DNA from: Hypericum androsaemum | Taxonomy: Eukaryota > Streptophyta > Magnoliopsida > Malpighiales > Hypericaceae | NCBI GenBank assembly: GCA_963995505.1 | Contig: OZ023193.1 | Span: 2,666,001 to 2,730,000, forward strand | Direction of reading: 5' to 3' | DNA length: 64,000 nucleotides | Shown here: in pieces, positions 12,150-24,989 of the stretch | How positions within the stretch are numbered: position 1 is the first letter of the stretch | Layout: each line of letters opens with the position of its first letter | Program-made: the position numbers and the translations under genes | Notes under the pieces: model-generated | What the model saw: only the letters and a program-made list of their open reading frames with translations | Database searches by the model: none | What the model was told of the DNA's origin: nothing

Positions 12150-13205
12150 CATGTCACATGGTGACTTGGTATGTAACCACCAATAAACAAGTACCAAGTG
12201 TATTTGTTACTTCCTAATGAATTAGATGACATATGTTTAAAAGAATATTTCCTAAAAATAGTTATTTGAATCGGGGACAGTTCCAAGTAATTAATAGGAA
12301 GTCTAATTTTAATTCTTTTTATGTTTTACCTTAGTTCTCAGCTGGAGAAATAATTATAAAAATAATACTTAATAGACTTGTGTTGTTTAAGCCTTCCGAA
12401 GTCATCAACTTTGACAGAGGAAAGCACATCCGAACAAAAAATCTCAGCAATTATATATGAACAAGTAATTAAAATGTTTTGATCCTTTCTTTTCTTTCAT
12501 TTTTGCTAGTTTCATTTTTTTAGTGTTTGGTGTTTTGTAACTTACAATTACTTGATTAGTTTGTGGTTGACAATTAGGTTTCTGAAACAAAAACATTAGA
12601 TAGAACATGAAGATGAATGTATGTATCAACATTTTTGCTTTGCATAGTGTATGACTTTTTAAATTTTATGAAATATCGTAGATGATGAAAACAACATTAT
12701 TGATTATGTATAAAAAAATTATAGGACATATAACTCGTACATCATATTGAAGAGTTTTGGTGTCAAAAAGTGAAAAGTACTGAAATCAAGAAAATGAACT
12801 AATACATCGTCAAATTATGTATTTATTTTCCAATAAGTAATATATTAACGAATTTGAGTATTATTATTTATGATTGAAATTTTGAAGGGAAGCACCTCAC
12901 GATCTATTCTTATCGAATGCACCGTATGAATTGCAGGATAGCAATTCAAGAACTATTTTTTTTTCATGTGAATGTGTTAAAATTTTGTTAAGATGGTTGA
13001 CGTAAATGCACAGCCTCGGTCTTCTTCAATTACTTGGTATTGTTTTCCGATTTAAAGAAATCTTTTAAGGAAATTTTTTTGTGACAATGCCTTGATTTTT
13101 CCATAGTTATTTATCCTAGTCATGTAATTTATTAAGAAGTGACAAATACACTTGATACTTGTTTATTGGTGGATAAATACCAAATTATTATGTGACTTGG
13201 TATAG
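12150..13205. repeat. Foldback structure with about 80-bp inverted repeats
   Basis: The left repeat at about 12155-12226 (gtcacatggtgacttggtat then ccaccaataaacaagtacc) matches in inverted orientation about 13127-13200 (ggtacttg-like attgtttattggtgg then gtgacttggtat). About 900 bp of AT-rich sequence without a supported gene lies between. It could be a foldback or MITE-like element. I found no clear target-site duplication. Confidence 0.6.
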
Positions 13206-13306
13206 AGGCATCACCATAAAATATCTCTGAAAAAGGGGAGAAAAAAAGACTAAAAACAAAACCAATAACTAAACGGGTAACCATAGTGGCAAAGCCGCTG
13301 CCATAT

Positions 13307-13729
13307 CTAGTAACTCACGCAAGCAAACTCACAAATCAGGTAGTCAAGGGTGAAGGCAGTCCCAGTCCCCTTCCTCGCTTGAAAGCGAGTTTTCTTGACA
13401 GGCGGTAGGTCAAAATCCTTCAAGTTCGAATCGACCTCGTCCGCCCAATTGTTCTTCATCTTCTTTGTAATCGAAACCATGAACTTTAACAAATCTGGAA
13501 GATCATCGTTGTCAGAAAAAACAACGACCTCATTATCCTCATAATCGGGATATGCATGAGATCTGTAGAAGGCACAATAGAGACGCGACCCAAAATAGAC
13601 ATAGAAGAACACTGTAGAATCAGAGTTCCCTCGCCAAAACAAGATGACTACCGGAGTGTTCCTTCTACTATTTAAGCATTTTTCGTTAAAGATGCTCACC
13701 AAATGAAATATTATGATGGAGTCTTTCAT
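13307..13729 (-). CDS. Unrecognised ORF, 140 residues
   Basis: This is the longest open frame in about 8 kb. The middle and C-terminal half has mixed, protein-like composition: an acidic DYEDNEVVVFSDNDDLPDLL stretch, then a basic KKTRFQARKG. The N-terminal third is hydrophobic and less convincing. No known domain is recognised and no promoter or splice context supports it. It may be an exon or a remnant. Its surroundings are AT-rich and transposon-derived. Confidence 0.3.
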   Translation of the reverse strand: MKDSIIIFHLVSIFNEKCLNSRRNTPVVILFWRGNSDSTVFFYVYFGSRLYCAFYRSHAYPDYEDNEVVVFSDNDDLPDLLKFMVSITKKMKNNWADEVDSNLKDFDLPPVKKTRFQARKGTGTAFTLDYLICEFACVSY

Positions 13730-13739
13730 AATGAAAGTG

Positions 13740-15930
13740 GTGGCCTAATGGAAATATTTTGTAATCGTTCTTGTGAATAATGAACTCAGTATTTTATAAT
13801 GAAAAAACTGGCAGAGTGTTGGGCGATCAGCTCACTTGGCCCATCGTCGTTTGGGTTTTTATTTTATCTTAATTCAATTCTAATGATACATAACACAATA
13901 CTATTTGTTGAAATATATATTAGTATAATTATAAAATTAAAATTATCTTTTAATAAAAATAACAATAAAAAATAGTATTTTTTAATTATCTATAAATAGA
14001 ACCTAATATTGACATATCTTGTTGCAAAATTTTGTCACTAGTAATTAAATATATAATTTTTATTTTCTGAATTTATAATTTATCATTTCACACATCTATT
14101 TGTAGCATATTTTATATTTTTATAATTATGTATTTCAAATTTTGTAATCTTTAATGCAAAATTGTGGATTTAGTGAAGAAGAAGCATAGCATGTGAATTT
14201 AAATCCTCGGAACTTTGTGCCTCATGGAATCGTCAAATCCTCGGAACTTTGTGCGTTACGATGGAAGATAACAACTTTTGAATTGAGAATAATGAAATAT
14301 TTATTAGTTGATTGACTAATAGTATCGTGTTGTTTGTTAATACCAATAACATTAATATTTACAAGTTATATAGGCTAGATTCCTCGCTCCGATTCATTGG
14401 GATTTGTCCAAATAAAAAAGGTGCAGGTTTACTTTAGCATTTTATATGGTGGTCATCTGTTAACAAAATTGCACGGGGATTCTGATGAATGCTCAATTAT
14501 ATAAAAAAAATTGCATGGTAATTTTCATTCTTAAAATTTAATGACGATAAATGCTCTATTATAAAAGAATTTGTATTGTAAAAACTAATAAATGTTATGC
14601 TCTGGTGATGGTGGAGAAAAGAATTCTCGATGAATTTAAAGATATTCTCTGAGACAAAATTTCTCCAGATGTTCCACCTATCAGAAGAGATATCCAATAC
14701 TCTATTAATGTCAATCCCGAGGCATTCATTCCAAATAGTATGTTGGATTTGACTTTTATTCCAATTCCACATTCTTATAGTGTTGGATTTGACTGCATGA
14801 GAAAAATAATCTGATTTTTTTTAGAAACAGAAAAATAATCTGATTGGAAATGTGAAAATGTGGAGAGAATCATTCAAATCTGATTGATAACCTTTTGACG
14901 TCGCGCCGGCGCGACGTAGTCTTTGTCAACGTTTGTACTGGTTTCTTTCTTTCTTTCCCTAATCGTTGGATGAGTGGGATCGAAAGAATCAACGGCATCG
15001 GTGCATCCACAATATAGGCTTTCACTTGTTGTGGGCCTTGTGGCCATTTTCTTTTTTAAATTTCTACATTCGAGAACCGCAAGAGTCCTATTTACAATGA
15101 CCAAGTTAATAATATTTTGATATTCCTCAGAAATAAATCGTAACGAACCCAAAATTTAATTAATTAAAATAAAGTCTCTTGTTACTTCGATCGTTTAGTC
15201 TTTGATTTTTTTATTAAGTAGACGTGAATGTGATCACTTCACATCTATTGGGGTAAATAGCGTCATAAAATCATTCGATAGCTGTAGTCTCTAGTTAATA
15301 GTATTATTGGGGTTATTGTTGGTGCATCTCTCTAGTTAATATCCACTCCATTTATTATAATTCACATCCGACTATTTTTTAAAGGTTTTTTAGAAGTTCA
15401 ATTGTTTATTAATAATTTTTATACGTTAACACTGACACTGTACGGCCAACCAAATGTGGCCCACCGCCGACTCTTTTTCTCACTCTTTGTATAGTTTTTC
15501 TCAATTTTATATCCAGTGAATAAACCATATCAAAAGAAATATTACGGATGTTAAGACATGATTTATTTAGATATGAATTATTGTCCAATATATAGTGATA
15601 AAACTTAAAATTATGTATTACTCCGAAATGATCTTGCATTCACGCCCTGCACAAGAGGATCAACTAAAAGCAACACACTCCATGTTTGGCAGCAAATCGC
15701 AGTAGAATTAGGGTTTCATTTTAATTGAAAGTAAATTCTGTAAGGATTTTATTTGAGAATTCATTTATAAATGAATTTCTAAATCACTCCAATTATATCT
15801 CTAGGTCTAATTTGTTTTTCGTTATAAATTTGAATTCATTTGCACATTAAGTTACATTCCTAATTCATTTCTTAAATCTCGAAATCTCAATCACAAAGTC
15901 ATCGAAATAAGAGTCTCAAAATGAATCCAG
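13740..15930. other. Intergenic, no supported gene
   Basis: AT-rich sequence. Short open frames on minus at 14497-14772 and 14874-15152 match nothing I know and have no paralogue in the window. A small local duplication, cctcggaactttgtgc, occurs at 14205 and 14239. Confidence 0.4.
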
Positions 15931-15940
15931 ATTTGGGGTA

Positions 15941-16240
15941 TATAAGTACATAATTACCGTATCCTAAACACGAAATCACAGTAATCACAGATTACCACGA
16001 AATCACAATCACAGAATTCCACGAAATCACAATCATTCAATATTTTCTCAGTCTACACAAATCACGAACTCTCAGGAGATCTCACGAAATCTCAGAGTCA
16101 CCCAAGGTTCGGAACATATAAGTACATAATTACCGTATCCTCAACACAAAATCACAATCAATGATTACCAAGAATTCACAATCACGGAATCTCACGAAAT
16201 TATAATCATTCAATATTTTCTCAGTCTACACTAGTCGCGT
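15941..16240. repeat. Imperfect tandem duplication, about 175-bp period
   Basis: tataagtacataattaccg starts at 15941 and 16117, and caatattttctcagtctaca recurs near 16035 and 16210. Within each unit a short cacgaaatcacaatcac motif is itself repeated. No coding frame. Confidence 0.75.
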
Positions 16241-16249
16241 TCTTATCAA

Positions 16250-17740
16250 AATATACTACTGTTGAAACACTAATCACGATCTGTCCATGACAAATCACAT
16301 AAAGCCACTCTTCCTAATCATTCGACTCTTAATACTTGTCTAGTAACGTAAAACTTCAAAGCCGACTCGAAATTTCCACATAAAACCACTTGTAATTTTT
16401 TATAAAACTTCAAATGGCCGTAACTTTCAAACGGCTGTGAATTAGCCCCTGAAAGTCGATCGCTCTTGCGACACAGAGAGTTTGTAGAACTTGAAATTCT
16501 CTTTCTGAAAAGTGATTATAATAGAAAATCTGTCAAGCGAGTCAAAAGTTACGGTCTTTCAAAGATGAGATTTGCTATAATTATAATAAAATGCACTGTG
16601 AAACAATCAAACACTAGCATGCGAGGATTTGCAAATGAAGTTCACATTTTAAAATAACCAAACATGATTATGTAACATTGTAAAAAAAATTCACAAACAA
16701 AATGAAATCATTGCCTAACTAAACACAAAAATAATCAGAAAAAAAAACTAAGCGACGGAAGAAATTCCAGACTCCCATGGTAATAAGCTGGAAAAGATGC
16801 TAGAAAACTGAAGCCAAATTTACCATCCTTGACGTCGCATATTCTTAATTCATCAATAAAAACTAACACGAGCTGACACATCTGTACACTAATCCACATA
16901 ACGAATCCAATCCACACAAGAAAAAGATCGTCCCTTACAAAAGCGGATTTTTATACCCCAAAAAAAAAAACAAAAGCGACTTTATAATTGACTAAACAGA
17001 AAAAAGAGACTTTGATTTTCAAGGTGGATTAGACAAACCCATGTACTCGAAATTATAACCAACCAAAGAGGAAGAAATTCTTAGGTAAATTAATTAAAAG
17101 TAGGAGAGGAGAAGTTGAGAATTGTTTGATGTTCCATGGATATCAATTCATGCAACATATTAGTTTCATAATTGTTTGGTTGATTTTTTTACAATGACAT
17201 CGGAAAGAGAGAGAATGTCTAGACATCCTAATTTTACTTAGATAACTCCTCTTCCCACTCCACTTCCCTACGAGTTAGAGCGGTTAAGAGAGTTATGGAG
17301 ATAATCTTTTTTGCTACATGTAAGAGTTAGACTAAAATTTGATTAAAGAAAAATATATCCTTTAAAGAAACAAAAAAGAAAATACCTTAATCTTACAAAA
17401 ATCATGGGTCTCAATTTTTTTTAAGAATAATTTTTTTTAGCAAATAAAATCTATCAACTTAATTATACTACAGCAAATCCAAAATAATTGAGGGTAATAT
17501 GGTATTTGAAAATATATAACAAAAAATATGTATCAAATCAATTACTTTAAACCTATCAAAAATAATTTTATATGAAAAAATATATATTTTGCAATCTAAA
17601 TATGTAACCGAATATTAAAATATTTGATTTTGAATCTAAAAAAAAGAAGGTATCAGACATATATATCAGATATTTGATAAAATAGCCACTCTCGGTTGGG
17701 TTAAAAATTGCGAAGAAAATGAAAAAAATATATAGCTTAG
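16250..17740. other. Intergenic, no supported gene
   Basis: AT-rich stretch with A- and T-runs. Short open frames such as 16466-16657 (+) and 16735-16917 (-) have no recognisable domain. Confidence 0.4.
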
Positions 17741-17746
17741 GGTAAT

Positions 17747-18046
17747 ATGATAATAATAGATGGGACAACAAAAACAAAACCGCAGGTGGGCTTGGACAAG
17801 TTTACGATGTGTCTCAAGTTGCAAATGTTGTCGCCACCGATGGACACACGTTTGAACCTTTCAATATTCAGATGCCATGCAACAGTTGGCTCGTCAAATC
17901 AGCAACTCCCCCTCTCCATTTGTATACTGTTTATTATATTTCCGCAGACCTTTTGTTTTTCTGGAAGGCACCTGCAATCATATGCGGGGTTAATTGCACT
18001 GTTCGATCGAGGTTTGAAACCAAATTTCTTATTTGAAATTATTTAA
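17747..18046 (+). other. Coding-like segment of uncertain nature
   Basis: Two overlapping plus-strand frames are open here. The second, from 17809, reads VANVVATDGHTFEPFNIQMP, which looks more protein-like than its surroundings. Base composition is less AT-rich than the flanks. I cannot name a family. It may be a worn gene fragment. Confidence 0.2.
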
Positions 18047-18600
18047 GTGAGATCCAATATAAATATAGGAACGGTCCAGTGGAGAATTAATTATTGAGGA
18101 CGCAGAGACCGGTAATCCTTGGTCTCTTTCGTTCAGGACGTGCAGAAAAAAAAGGGGTCATTTTTGTATCAAAATGGGTCGAGAAAAGACAAGTGCTGAA
18201 ACAAACAATCAAGAAATCACTGTAGGAGTGACAAGATAGATGTTTTTTTTAAGGGGATAAACAAGATAGATGTTGCTTCCGACATTATGCATTAGAACAA
18301 AAGGTAACTGGAAATGTACGCATCATAGGAACAAATTAAAAGAAAGATGAAAGCTTGAAGCTTTGACGTTACTTAACAATATTGAAGGGGACTACTTTAC
18401 AGAGCACAAACATGACTTGGAATTAGAAAGCCAGAGAGCACACCACCAAGAATATTGTGTCAAAATGTATTCTTCCCTATCACAACAAACAAGGAACAAT
18501 TAAATGCCTGAGGTAAAATTACAACGACAGGTGATAGCCTATTTGAACAAAAAATATGATTAAAAAAGAGAGGAGATAATGTGGCTGTGGATGTGAGAAG

Positions 18601-19145
18601 GGGTCTCTGGGTCTTCAAAGCAAACCAAGAAAGATGGAAACTTGATGAACTTGGTGGTGATCTTCATCAGGATTTTGGCGGGTAAAGAAGGGTTTGGAGT
18701 TGAACCATCCCAGCTGCAATGTACATCGGTGCATTACCGGTATCTATGACTCTTGCTCCATCTACTACCAGCTTATCTGCTCCCCGATGAGATCGAGAAC
18801 GACGAGGAGAAAGGTCACGCCTTGAAAGAGGAGGAAGTAAAAGTGTACTCCCTGAGCAGATAACAAGCTCGCTGTGAGCAGGAGAAATGCCAAGGCGACC
18901 TCCTTCCGGTATATTTTGTTTATCCTCTTGATTGGCTTAGAAGCTGTTTCTTTCTGTTCCTTTAAACGGTTCAACTTGCCGAGCTCACTGTCTGAAGCTC
19001 CTCTTGATAGCTGAGGTTGGTTGATTGGCTTCGAGTCTCTCTCGGCAGCAGCTAGCAGATCAGATTCCGACGACCCTACTCATAGGAGCTACCGAGCTGG
19101 AATAGTCCTGATACCATTGCAGCAGTGAATTTGGTAACCGACATG
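18601..19145 (-). pseudogene. Broken membrane-protein-like gene fragment
   Basis: On minus, a possible start MSVTKFTAAMVSGLFQLGSS (from about 19143) is followed by stops. After a frame change it resumes as [20 protein letters not shown], then a Lys-rich stretch, then a hydrophobic segment [14 protein letters not shown] and [18 protein letters not shown] (18765-18974). Another frame is open through 18650-18850 and ends ...APMYIAAGMVQLQ. At least one frameshift and an in-frame stop break it. I do not recognise the parent gene. It lies just beyond the CCT7 pseudogene on the same strand. Confidence 0.35.
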
Positions 19146-19327
19146 GTGTTCTAAAAGAGGAGGTAAGGGACAATGAAAGGGAAGGATTTTGGTGAGGGGA
19201 GAATGTTCAGGAAAGATATTGTAACAGGCACCTAACAAATGACCCACAATAAAAGGAAAATGGCTTGACAGTGCAAATTAGTTATCAAAAAGAAATATGC
19301 TGGCAATGAAAGGAAAATGGACGTCAC

Positions 19328-20544
19328 CAGATGGAAGGGCATGCTTCTGCCTTAATTTATTCAGGACATCAGATGCATCAAATCCAGCATTATCACATAA
19401 TTGCCGAGGAATAACCTGCTAAATTAGCGACGAAAACTCAATAATTTCACGGCAAATATGGTCCCATAATACTAAAACAACCTTCTTTCAGTCGCAAACA
19501 CTACAACAAAAACCACATAAATGGTGAGGCAATTAAGACGGATCGGCACACTAACAGATATTTGAGTTTGAAGCCACACGGAAAGAAAGCAAGAATAGAT
19601 TTAACCTATTATTTTGACAATGCCTATAAATAAGCGTAGGGCATTAACAACTGAAAGAGGCCCTGGAACATAAAACTGGTATAATGGAATCACTGTGTTG
19701 CAATCATTTAGAAAAGCTCTCTCATGATTCCTCCAGAATTAGAAGAAGGTAATCCTGAATTGGAATGCCAAAATCTTACATAATAATTACGAAAGGAGAT
19801 GCAATACAAGTGTACACAGAGCCAAGTAGTTAAAATGTTGGTATCATCCGTTTACCTCTAAGGCTTTCGCATAAGAGTTAATAAATAGCTGTGACTTTCC
19901 AGCTATTGTCCTCACATACTGCCTCAAGAATCGACTTATTTCCATATGCAGTTAACAAACATTTCAGCAGTTAGTCATGTAACACTCTCAGATGTGGGTG
20001 ACATTATTCTATTCATTTGAGAAGTTCATACATCAATAGGTCCACCACCAGCAACCACAGTTGAGTTCTTCAAGGCTCTTTTGACTATCATGATAGCGTC
20101 GTGCAAACTGCGTTCAGCTTCCTCGACGAACTGATAATAATAGTGTAACAATATAAGTCAGGAAGCAGCACTGATGTAACCACATAGCAAGTAAGAGTAA
20201 CCACATGAATCGGCCATGTACCTGATCTGCTCCTCCACGAAGAACAATGGTGGCCGTCTTTCCACTAAATATGTTGAACCTCTCATTTCCAACTTGCTTT
20301 TCCTCAAACACCTCACAAGTACCAAGGACCTTCAAACCCAAAAAAAGGACACCGGCTATTAGAAACCAGGAGGAGAAACTGTGACAAGATATACGTAATG
20401 CCTTGAAAGGAATGTCTGAGCTAAAACCTCATCAATGATGTTGTTGACAGTTGTCTGCAATGTCCCACCTGTTGCAGCAGCGACTCTTTGCAAATCCTCT
20501 TCAGCCACACGACCAGGACAGAAAATATCCCCATCAGCAAAATA
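19328..20544 (-). pseudogene. CCT7: CCT7 (TCP-1 eta chaperonin) fragment, five exons
   Basis: Five minus-strand exons encode the central to C-terminal part of the eta subunit of the cytosolic CCT chaperonin: 20544-20428 (YFADGDIFCPGRVAEEDLQR), 20329-20222 ([19 protein letters not shown]), 20130-20032 ([20 protein letters not shown]), 19945-19856 ([20 protein letters not shown]) and 19415-about 19328 ([20 protein letters not shown]). The N-terminal part and the C terminus are absent. The phosphate-binding region reads FSGKTATIV, lacking about four residues normally between FSG and the KTATIV-like segment. The acceptor before the fourth exon is gcat instead of gcag. Introns are kept, so it arose by DNA duplication, not retroposition. 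Confidence 0.9.
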
Positions 20545-20549
20545 CTGCA

Positions 20550-21040
20550 GTAAACAATGAATGCGACAAACCAAGGGTCAGAAAGAAATACACAGAAGAA
20601 CAGACAGGGCAATGCTTAAATTATAAGTAGAGTTGTCATCCACACAGCGACCAACTGGAAAGGTTTTGAACATTGCTACATCACAGGGGCTAAACATGAA
20701 GGCGTACAAATGCACAAGCATAACAAAACACCGAAGCCATGGGAACCATCCATCTTCATTACGAAGAACGGCAAGGAGCAAGTCCCAACGGGGAATAAGG
20801 GAACACAATAAAGAATCAGGACTTTGATGAATCTTTGATTTACTTTTTGATATACTTTATTTGAGATAATATTCCTTACAATAATGGAATTTGAATTGGC
20901 TAAGACTACCTGAAAATAACACCAAATTTTGTTAGAATAGAAAGAGAAAAAAAGATGAATCTGGACTGAACTTTGAACTTCGGTCGTTTGTTCTAAAAAA
21001 AAAAAAACTTGGGTCGTTTGTTGACATTCCTTCGTTGTCT
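20550..21040. other. Intergenic segment upstream of the CCT7 fragment
   Basis: This may include intron sequence of the CCT7 fragment near 20550-20830. No earlier CCT7 exon could be found. Short frames here are non-coding shadows. Confidence 0.35.
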
Positions 21041-21046
21041 AATTAG

Positions 21047-21666
21047 TAGGGATGGCAGAAATATACATACCTTGAGGGTCGGACGCTATCCTTACCCCGT
21101 GGGTCGAGGTTATGTTGACGTTGACTTTGACTAGGTCTAGGGTAGGGTATGTGTATGGGTTCACTTTTCGAAGTGGGGTCTAGGGTATGGTATGAATCCT
21201 ATAAATTTTTACCCTGTCCTTACCTTTTTATCCTAATTTGGACCCTACCTTAACTAGACCATACTTAAACCCTAAGTAGATCATTCTATCTTTAAATTTT
21301 ACTTATAAATTGTAATCGAGTTCTTAAATATTATGGAATATGTTCTATGATATCGACTCCGAAATTCGAAATATATATAATTTAATTTTCTTTATTGATA
21401 TACTAGATATTTCATGATTAATCTTCACATATTCATTATGATTTATTTAAATTTATATTTAAAAATTATCAAAAATATTTTGCATTTAATTCAAGGGTCG
21501 GACTCTGCAGGATCCCGTTGACCTTTCGGACCTTGAGGGTAAGGATTTGGGTCTAATAATGAGATTTGTCGAAGATTTAGGGTAAGGTATGAGTCTAATT
21601 TTTCAAACTAAGGTATGGATAAGATCCTACTAATATCCTACCGTACTCTACCCATTGTCATCCCTG
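21047..21666. mobile_element. hAT-type MITE, 620 bp, GGGTAGGGTATGGG family
   Basis: Ends tagggatggcaga... / ...ttgtcatccctg form inverted repeats and are flanked by an 8-bp duplication, CTAATTAG (21039-21046 and 21667-21674). The body is made of gggtMKgggtatg-like motifs near the ends and an AT-rich centre. A second member with a different target site is at 51450-52160. Confidence 0.85.
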
Positions 21667-22355
21667 CTAATTAGTCTCCGTCTGAGACTTTAAAGATGAT
21701 GACTACGAAAACATCCTGCAAAAAAGTCTATTGAATCGTGTCAGATGGAGAGTAAGATGAGACAATGCAAGGTCAATTAAAGAAATATAATGTTACAAGC
21801 CTAGACCAAAGATTCTTCAACAATGTAATTACGTTCGCAATTTGCTCCTCCTACAAGATAGTTTCATTGTTTCAACACCCAAGGATCTTTGAAAAAGACA
21901 AGAAAACAAGGAACATGGAGAAACTATTTTATCTATGGGATAAAAAAGTCAAACAATAAAATCTAAAAATTTGGTCATGTTGAAATTATATAAAATTCTA
22001 ATTATCTTCACAGTTTATAATCATATATTAAAATTATAAAAAATTCAAACTATCCAAAAACAAAATTTATGAGGCAGAAACCACATAAATACATACATAT
22101 TAGTCGGACTAGCCATTTCATTCGAGAAAATGAATTTGTTATTATTAAATTGGTGATTCGCATGACCAGATACTTTTGTAAGAAATTAGACAATACAAAT
22201 ACCGAAAGAAGAAAAAAAAATCATGTTTCAGATACTAGGTCTATATCTCTTGTCTATATATTATGTGCTAGGGTTACACTCGGTTACCATCCGTATTAGT
22301 CGGTGTCGGCTCAGTTGGTTATAGACCAAAACCTTTCCAAAGGGCTCCTCAAGAT

Positions 22356-24867
22356 ATGCTAAAGCTATTCTCCTCGCTTAATTCCATCTCCGGGAGGGTT
22401 TCTCGGGGCTCGGGTTTGGGTCAAAGGGCATTCTTTCGCTCCGGTTTGGTGAGGAAAGCCGACGGTGTAAGGAACTCTTGGGACGTCGATCAATGGCTGG
22501 CCAAGCAGCAGTCAAAGGTCTGTGTTCCTCCTCTTGTTGTAAAGTTTTGGTCTTTTTTTTATTTCCGGTGAAATTGAAATTCAAAGCTTGGAGCTTTATG
22601 TTGCTCAGTGCATTCTGTGTTGGTGATTAAGATGTTTGAAACTACTTTGTTTGAATGTTTTTTAGGTGAAAGTTTTGTGAATTATAAGTTTTCCGGCTCC
22701 GGCTTTTTCTCATTGGATTATACCACAGTGGGTTTTTTTATGAGTTTTGTGGCTCCAAGCACACGATTAGGTGCCATGTACATTTTACATTACAATATAA
22801 ATAAATAAAAAAACTCTTCCTATGAAAAAAACGTTTGTGAATTATAGTGTAATTGGTTGTCAAAATTTATTTCTTTTCTACATTCTTTATTAGTTGGCTC
22901 TTGCTTCTACGGCAATTTTTTAAGTCATGTCTGGTTGGAACTGAAGAAGTTCATACTTGTTCTATCTTGTCCTGTTTCCTCTTTGTTACTTTACTGGAAA
23001 TTGGAAGTTTTCAGTTTGCAGCTTGATACTAAATCATGAATTTACTAGTGCAGAATGTCCCGGTATTTCCTATGCTGCGTCCTCTGGTCCCTGGCGCTTC
23101 AACTTATATCAATGTATGCCATATTCCTACCACTTTGTATGCTTCTTGGGCTATTGCCATTAAATGTGATCTAGTGGTTTAAGAAGCGTCGTGTCTGTGG
23201 CTGCTAGGGTTTCTTGTGCTATGTTCAGGCCTGATGCATGCACCATAGTCGGCTTTTCATTGTAAAGATTAAGCTCTGAGCTGAGACACATGAGTCTTGT
23301 TCTCAGATACTATCATCCTCATCATGCAGGGACCGATATCGGATGCACTATTAGAAACGCTCAAAAGACGAGTTCCCTTTGTTTGTGCTGTCCTTCTTAA
23401 AGACGCCCCTGGGACAGAAGAGGACATGTACAAACTCAAGGGGAAGGAGCTTTTCGACCGTATTCACAAAGTCGGGACACTCTCCAATGTATCTATCTAA
23501 GTAGTTTTAACTTGATTGTCTTGGTGTTGTTTTTCTAATGCTGTTTAGTACTTCTCACAATGTTAATGGCAAGTATTGATGGATGTATGGGAACAGGTTA
23601 TATTTCCGGGAGGTTACCTAAATCTTTCAGGTTATAGGCGAGTACGAATAACAGAGATGGTTAGCCATGATGTAGTAAGTTTCTCTAATCTTCAGTTGAT
23701 GTTTTAGTTATTCATCCACGGGATTGTTCGCTATATTTTTCTTTTCGAAGCTGAAACTCTGTTGGATTTTGCTCAGGTAAGTGAGGATCTTCTAAGAGTC
23801 AATGTTAATTGCCTCAAGGTATGCACAAAAAGGACACATGCTGGTGTATCTGGAAATGAGATGACAGTAACTGCGCTTTCATGTTTCTGTGCAAACTTCT
23901 TTCTTTCTTTCAGGACTTGCCATACAATGAGGATGATGCCGTAATAAAAGAAACTTCACATGCTGTTAGGTCAGCTTATAGAGACTTGATGGAGGCCAGA
24001 TTTCGGAGATGTAATATTCCGACAGATATGCAGGTCCCTTTCTTCTCAAGTCTATCCATGGGAACATGCGACCACATGAAGTGAATTTACCATTTTCCAT
24101 GTTAACACCGAGTACAAGCAGTCACATGCATCTTCTGTTTTTTATTTATTGAGAACGATCAATCTCTTAAACTTACAATTGGTTTTGCCATTCTCCCAAC
24201 CATGTCTGCAGGCCTACGGACTTCAACAATGCATGCGGTGTAATATCAAGGAATGGGCTTATGAAGGTGCTGTATATTTGCGAGCCAGTAAATTAGAGGC
24301 GCAGGCAATTCTTGAAGAGTTGGATGTAAGTAGCACACAGAGCAAATATAACTAGGAACATCATAAAAGAGCTCAAAAGATTTGGGATAAGTTGAGAGAG
24401 TTAGTATGTGATGTCTTGAAATGTGAATACCTATTTTTTGGAACTGTAGGTTCATAAACGTTTGCTACTGACTTTCGAGTTGGTTAAGAAAGCAGCGGAG
24501 CGTGACAAGATCCAGGTTTTGCACCTTTTTTCACTTTGCTACTTGTATCATTACTATATATATGTGCGTATATGTATGTGGTTTTTGCCTCATCCACTGT
24601 AGTTTATGGAATTATCTTGTAGGAGGAACAAATTGCGGAAGCCGGATCCGGGCATAATTGCAACGTTGAAGAATCTTTGGTTTAGGCTTTATATTTCTTT
24701 GATTGACCTTGCATGGTCTTTCTATGTCCGTGTTTATTTATTTCCTTTAATAAACCCAAAACCCGGGTTGCTAGTACAATATTATTTCATAAAATTATGA
24801 TGATGTATTTTAGGACCTTGTCAATAAACTTGCTTCTGAACTGATTGATGGTCCATTGAAGCAATAA
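22356..24867 (+). CDS. Truncated mitochondrial Lon protease gene: LON N-domain only
   Basis: Eight phase-0 exons with canonical GT-AG borders keep one open frame: 22356-22517, 23054-23113, 23330-23488, 23597-23674, 23777-23818, 23914-24033, 24212-24325 and 24450-24515. They encode a Ser/Arg-rich presequence (MLKLFSS...RAFFRSG) and the substrate-recognition domain of plant LON1: KRRVPFVCAVLLKD, KGKELFDRIHKVGTLSN, YRRVRITEMVS, QAILEELDVHKRLLLTFELV. The AAA+ and Ser-Lys protease domains are absent. Candidate 3' exons (about 24628-24690 and 24815-24867, ending ELIDGPLKQ stop) would give a short new tail; the 24628 exon is uncertain. Full-length plant Lon1 is near 900-1000 residues; this model is about 330. 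It may be expressed or a pseudogene that has not yet lost its frame. No clear TATA box. Confidence 0.7.
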
Positions 24868-24989
24868 AAATTCTCATCATACTCTCCAGCTTAGTGTACC
24901 AAATAGCATGATTCAATAGCTTTTTCTATGCATGAATTCCAAAGGAGGAGAAACAAGAAGATTATAATTATTGAAACCAAGAAGAAAGT

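Noticed and set aside
15941..16240. CRISPR-like array from regularly spaced cacgaaatcacaatcac motifs
   Set aside because: Only a few imperfect repeats without unique spacers, in a plant genome.
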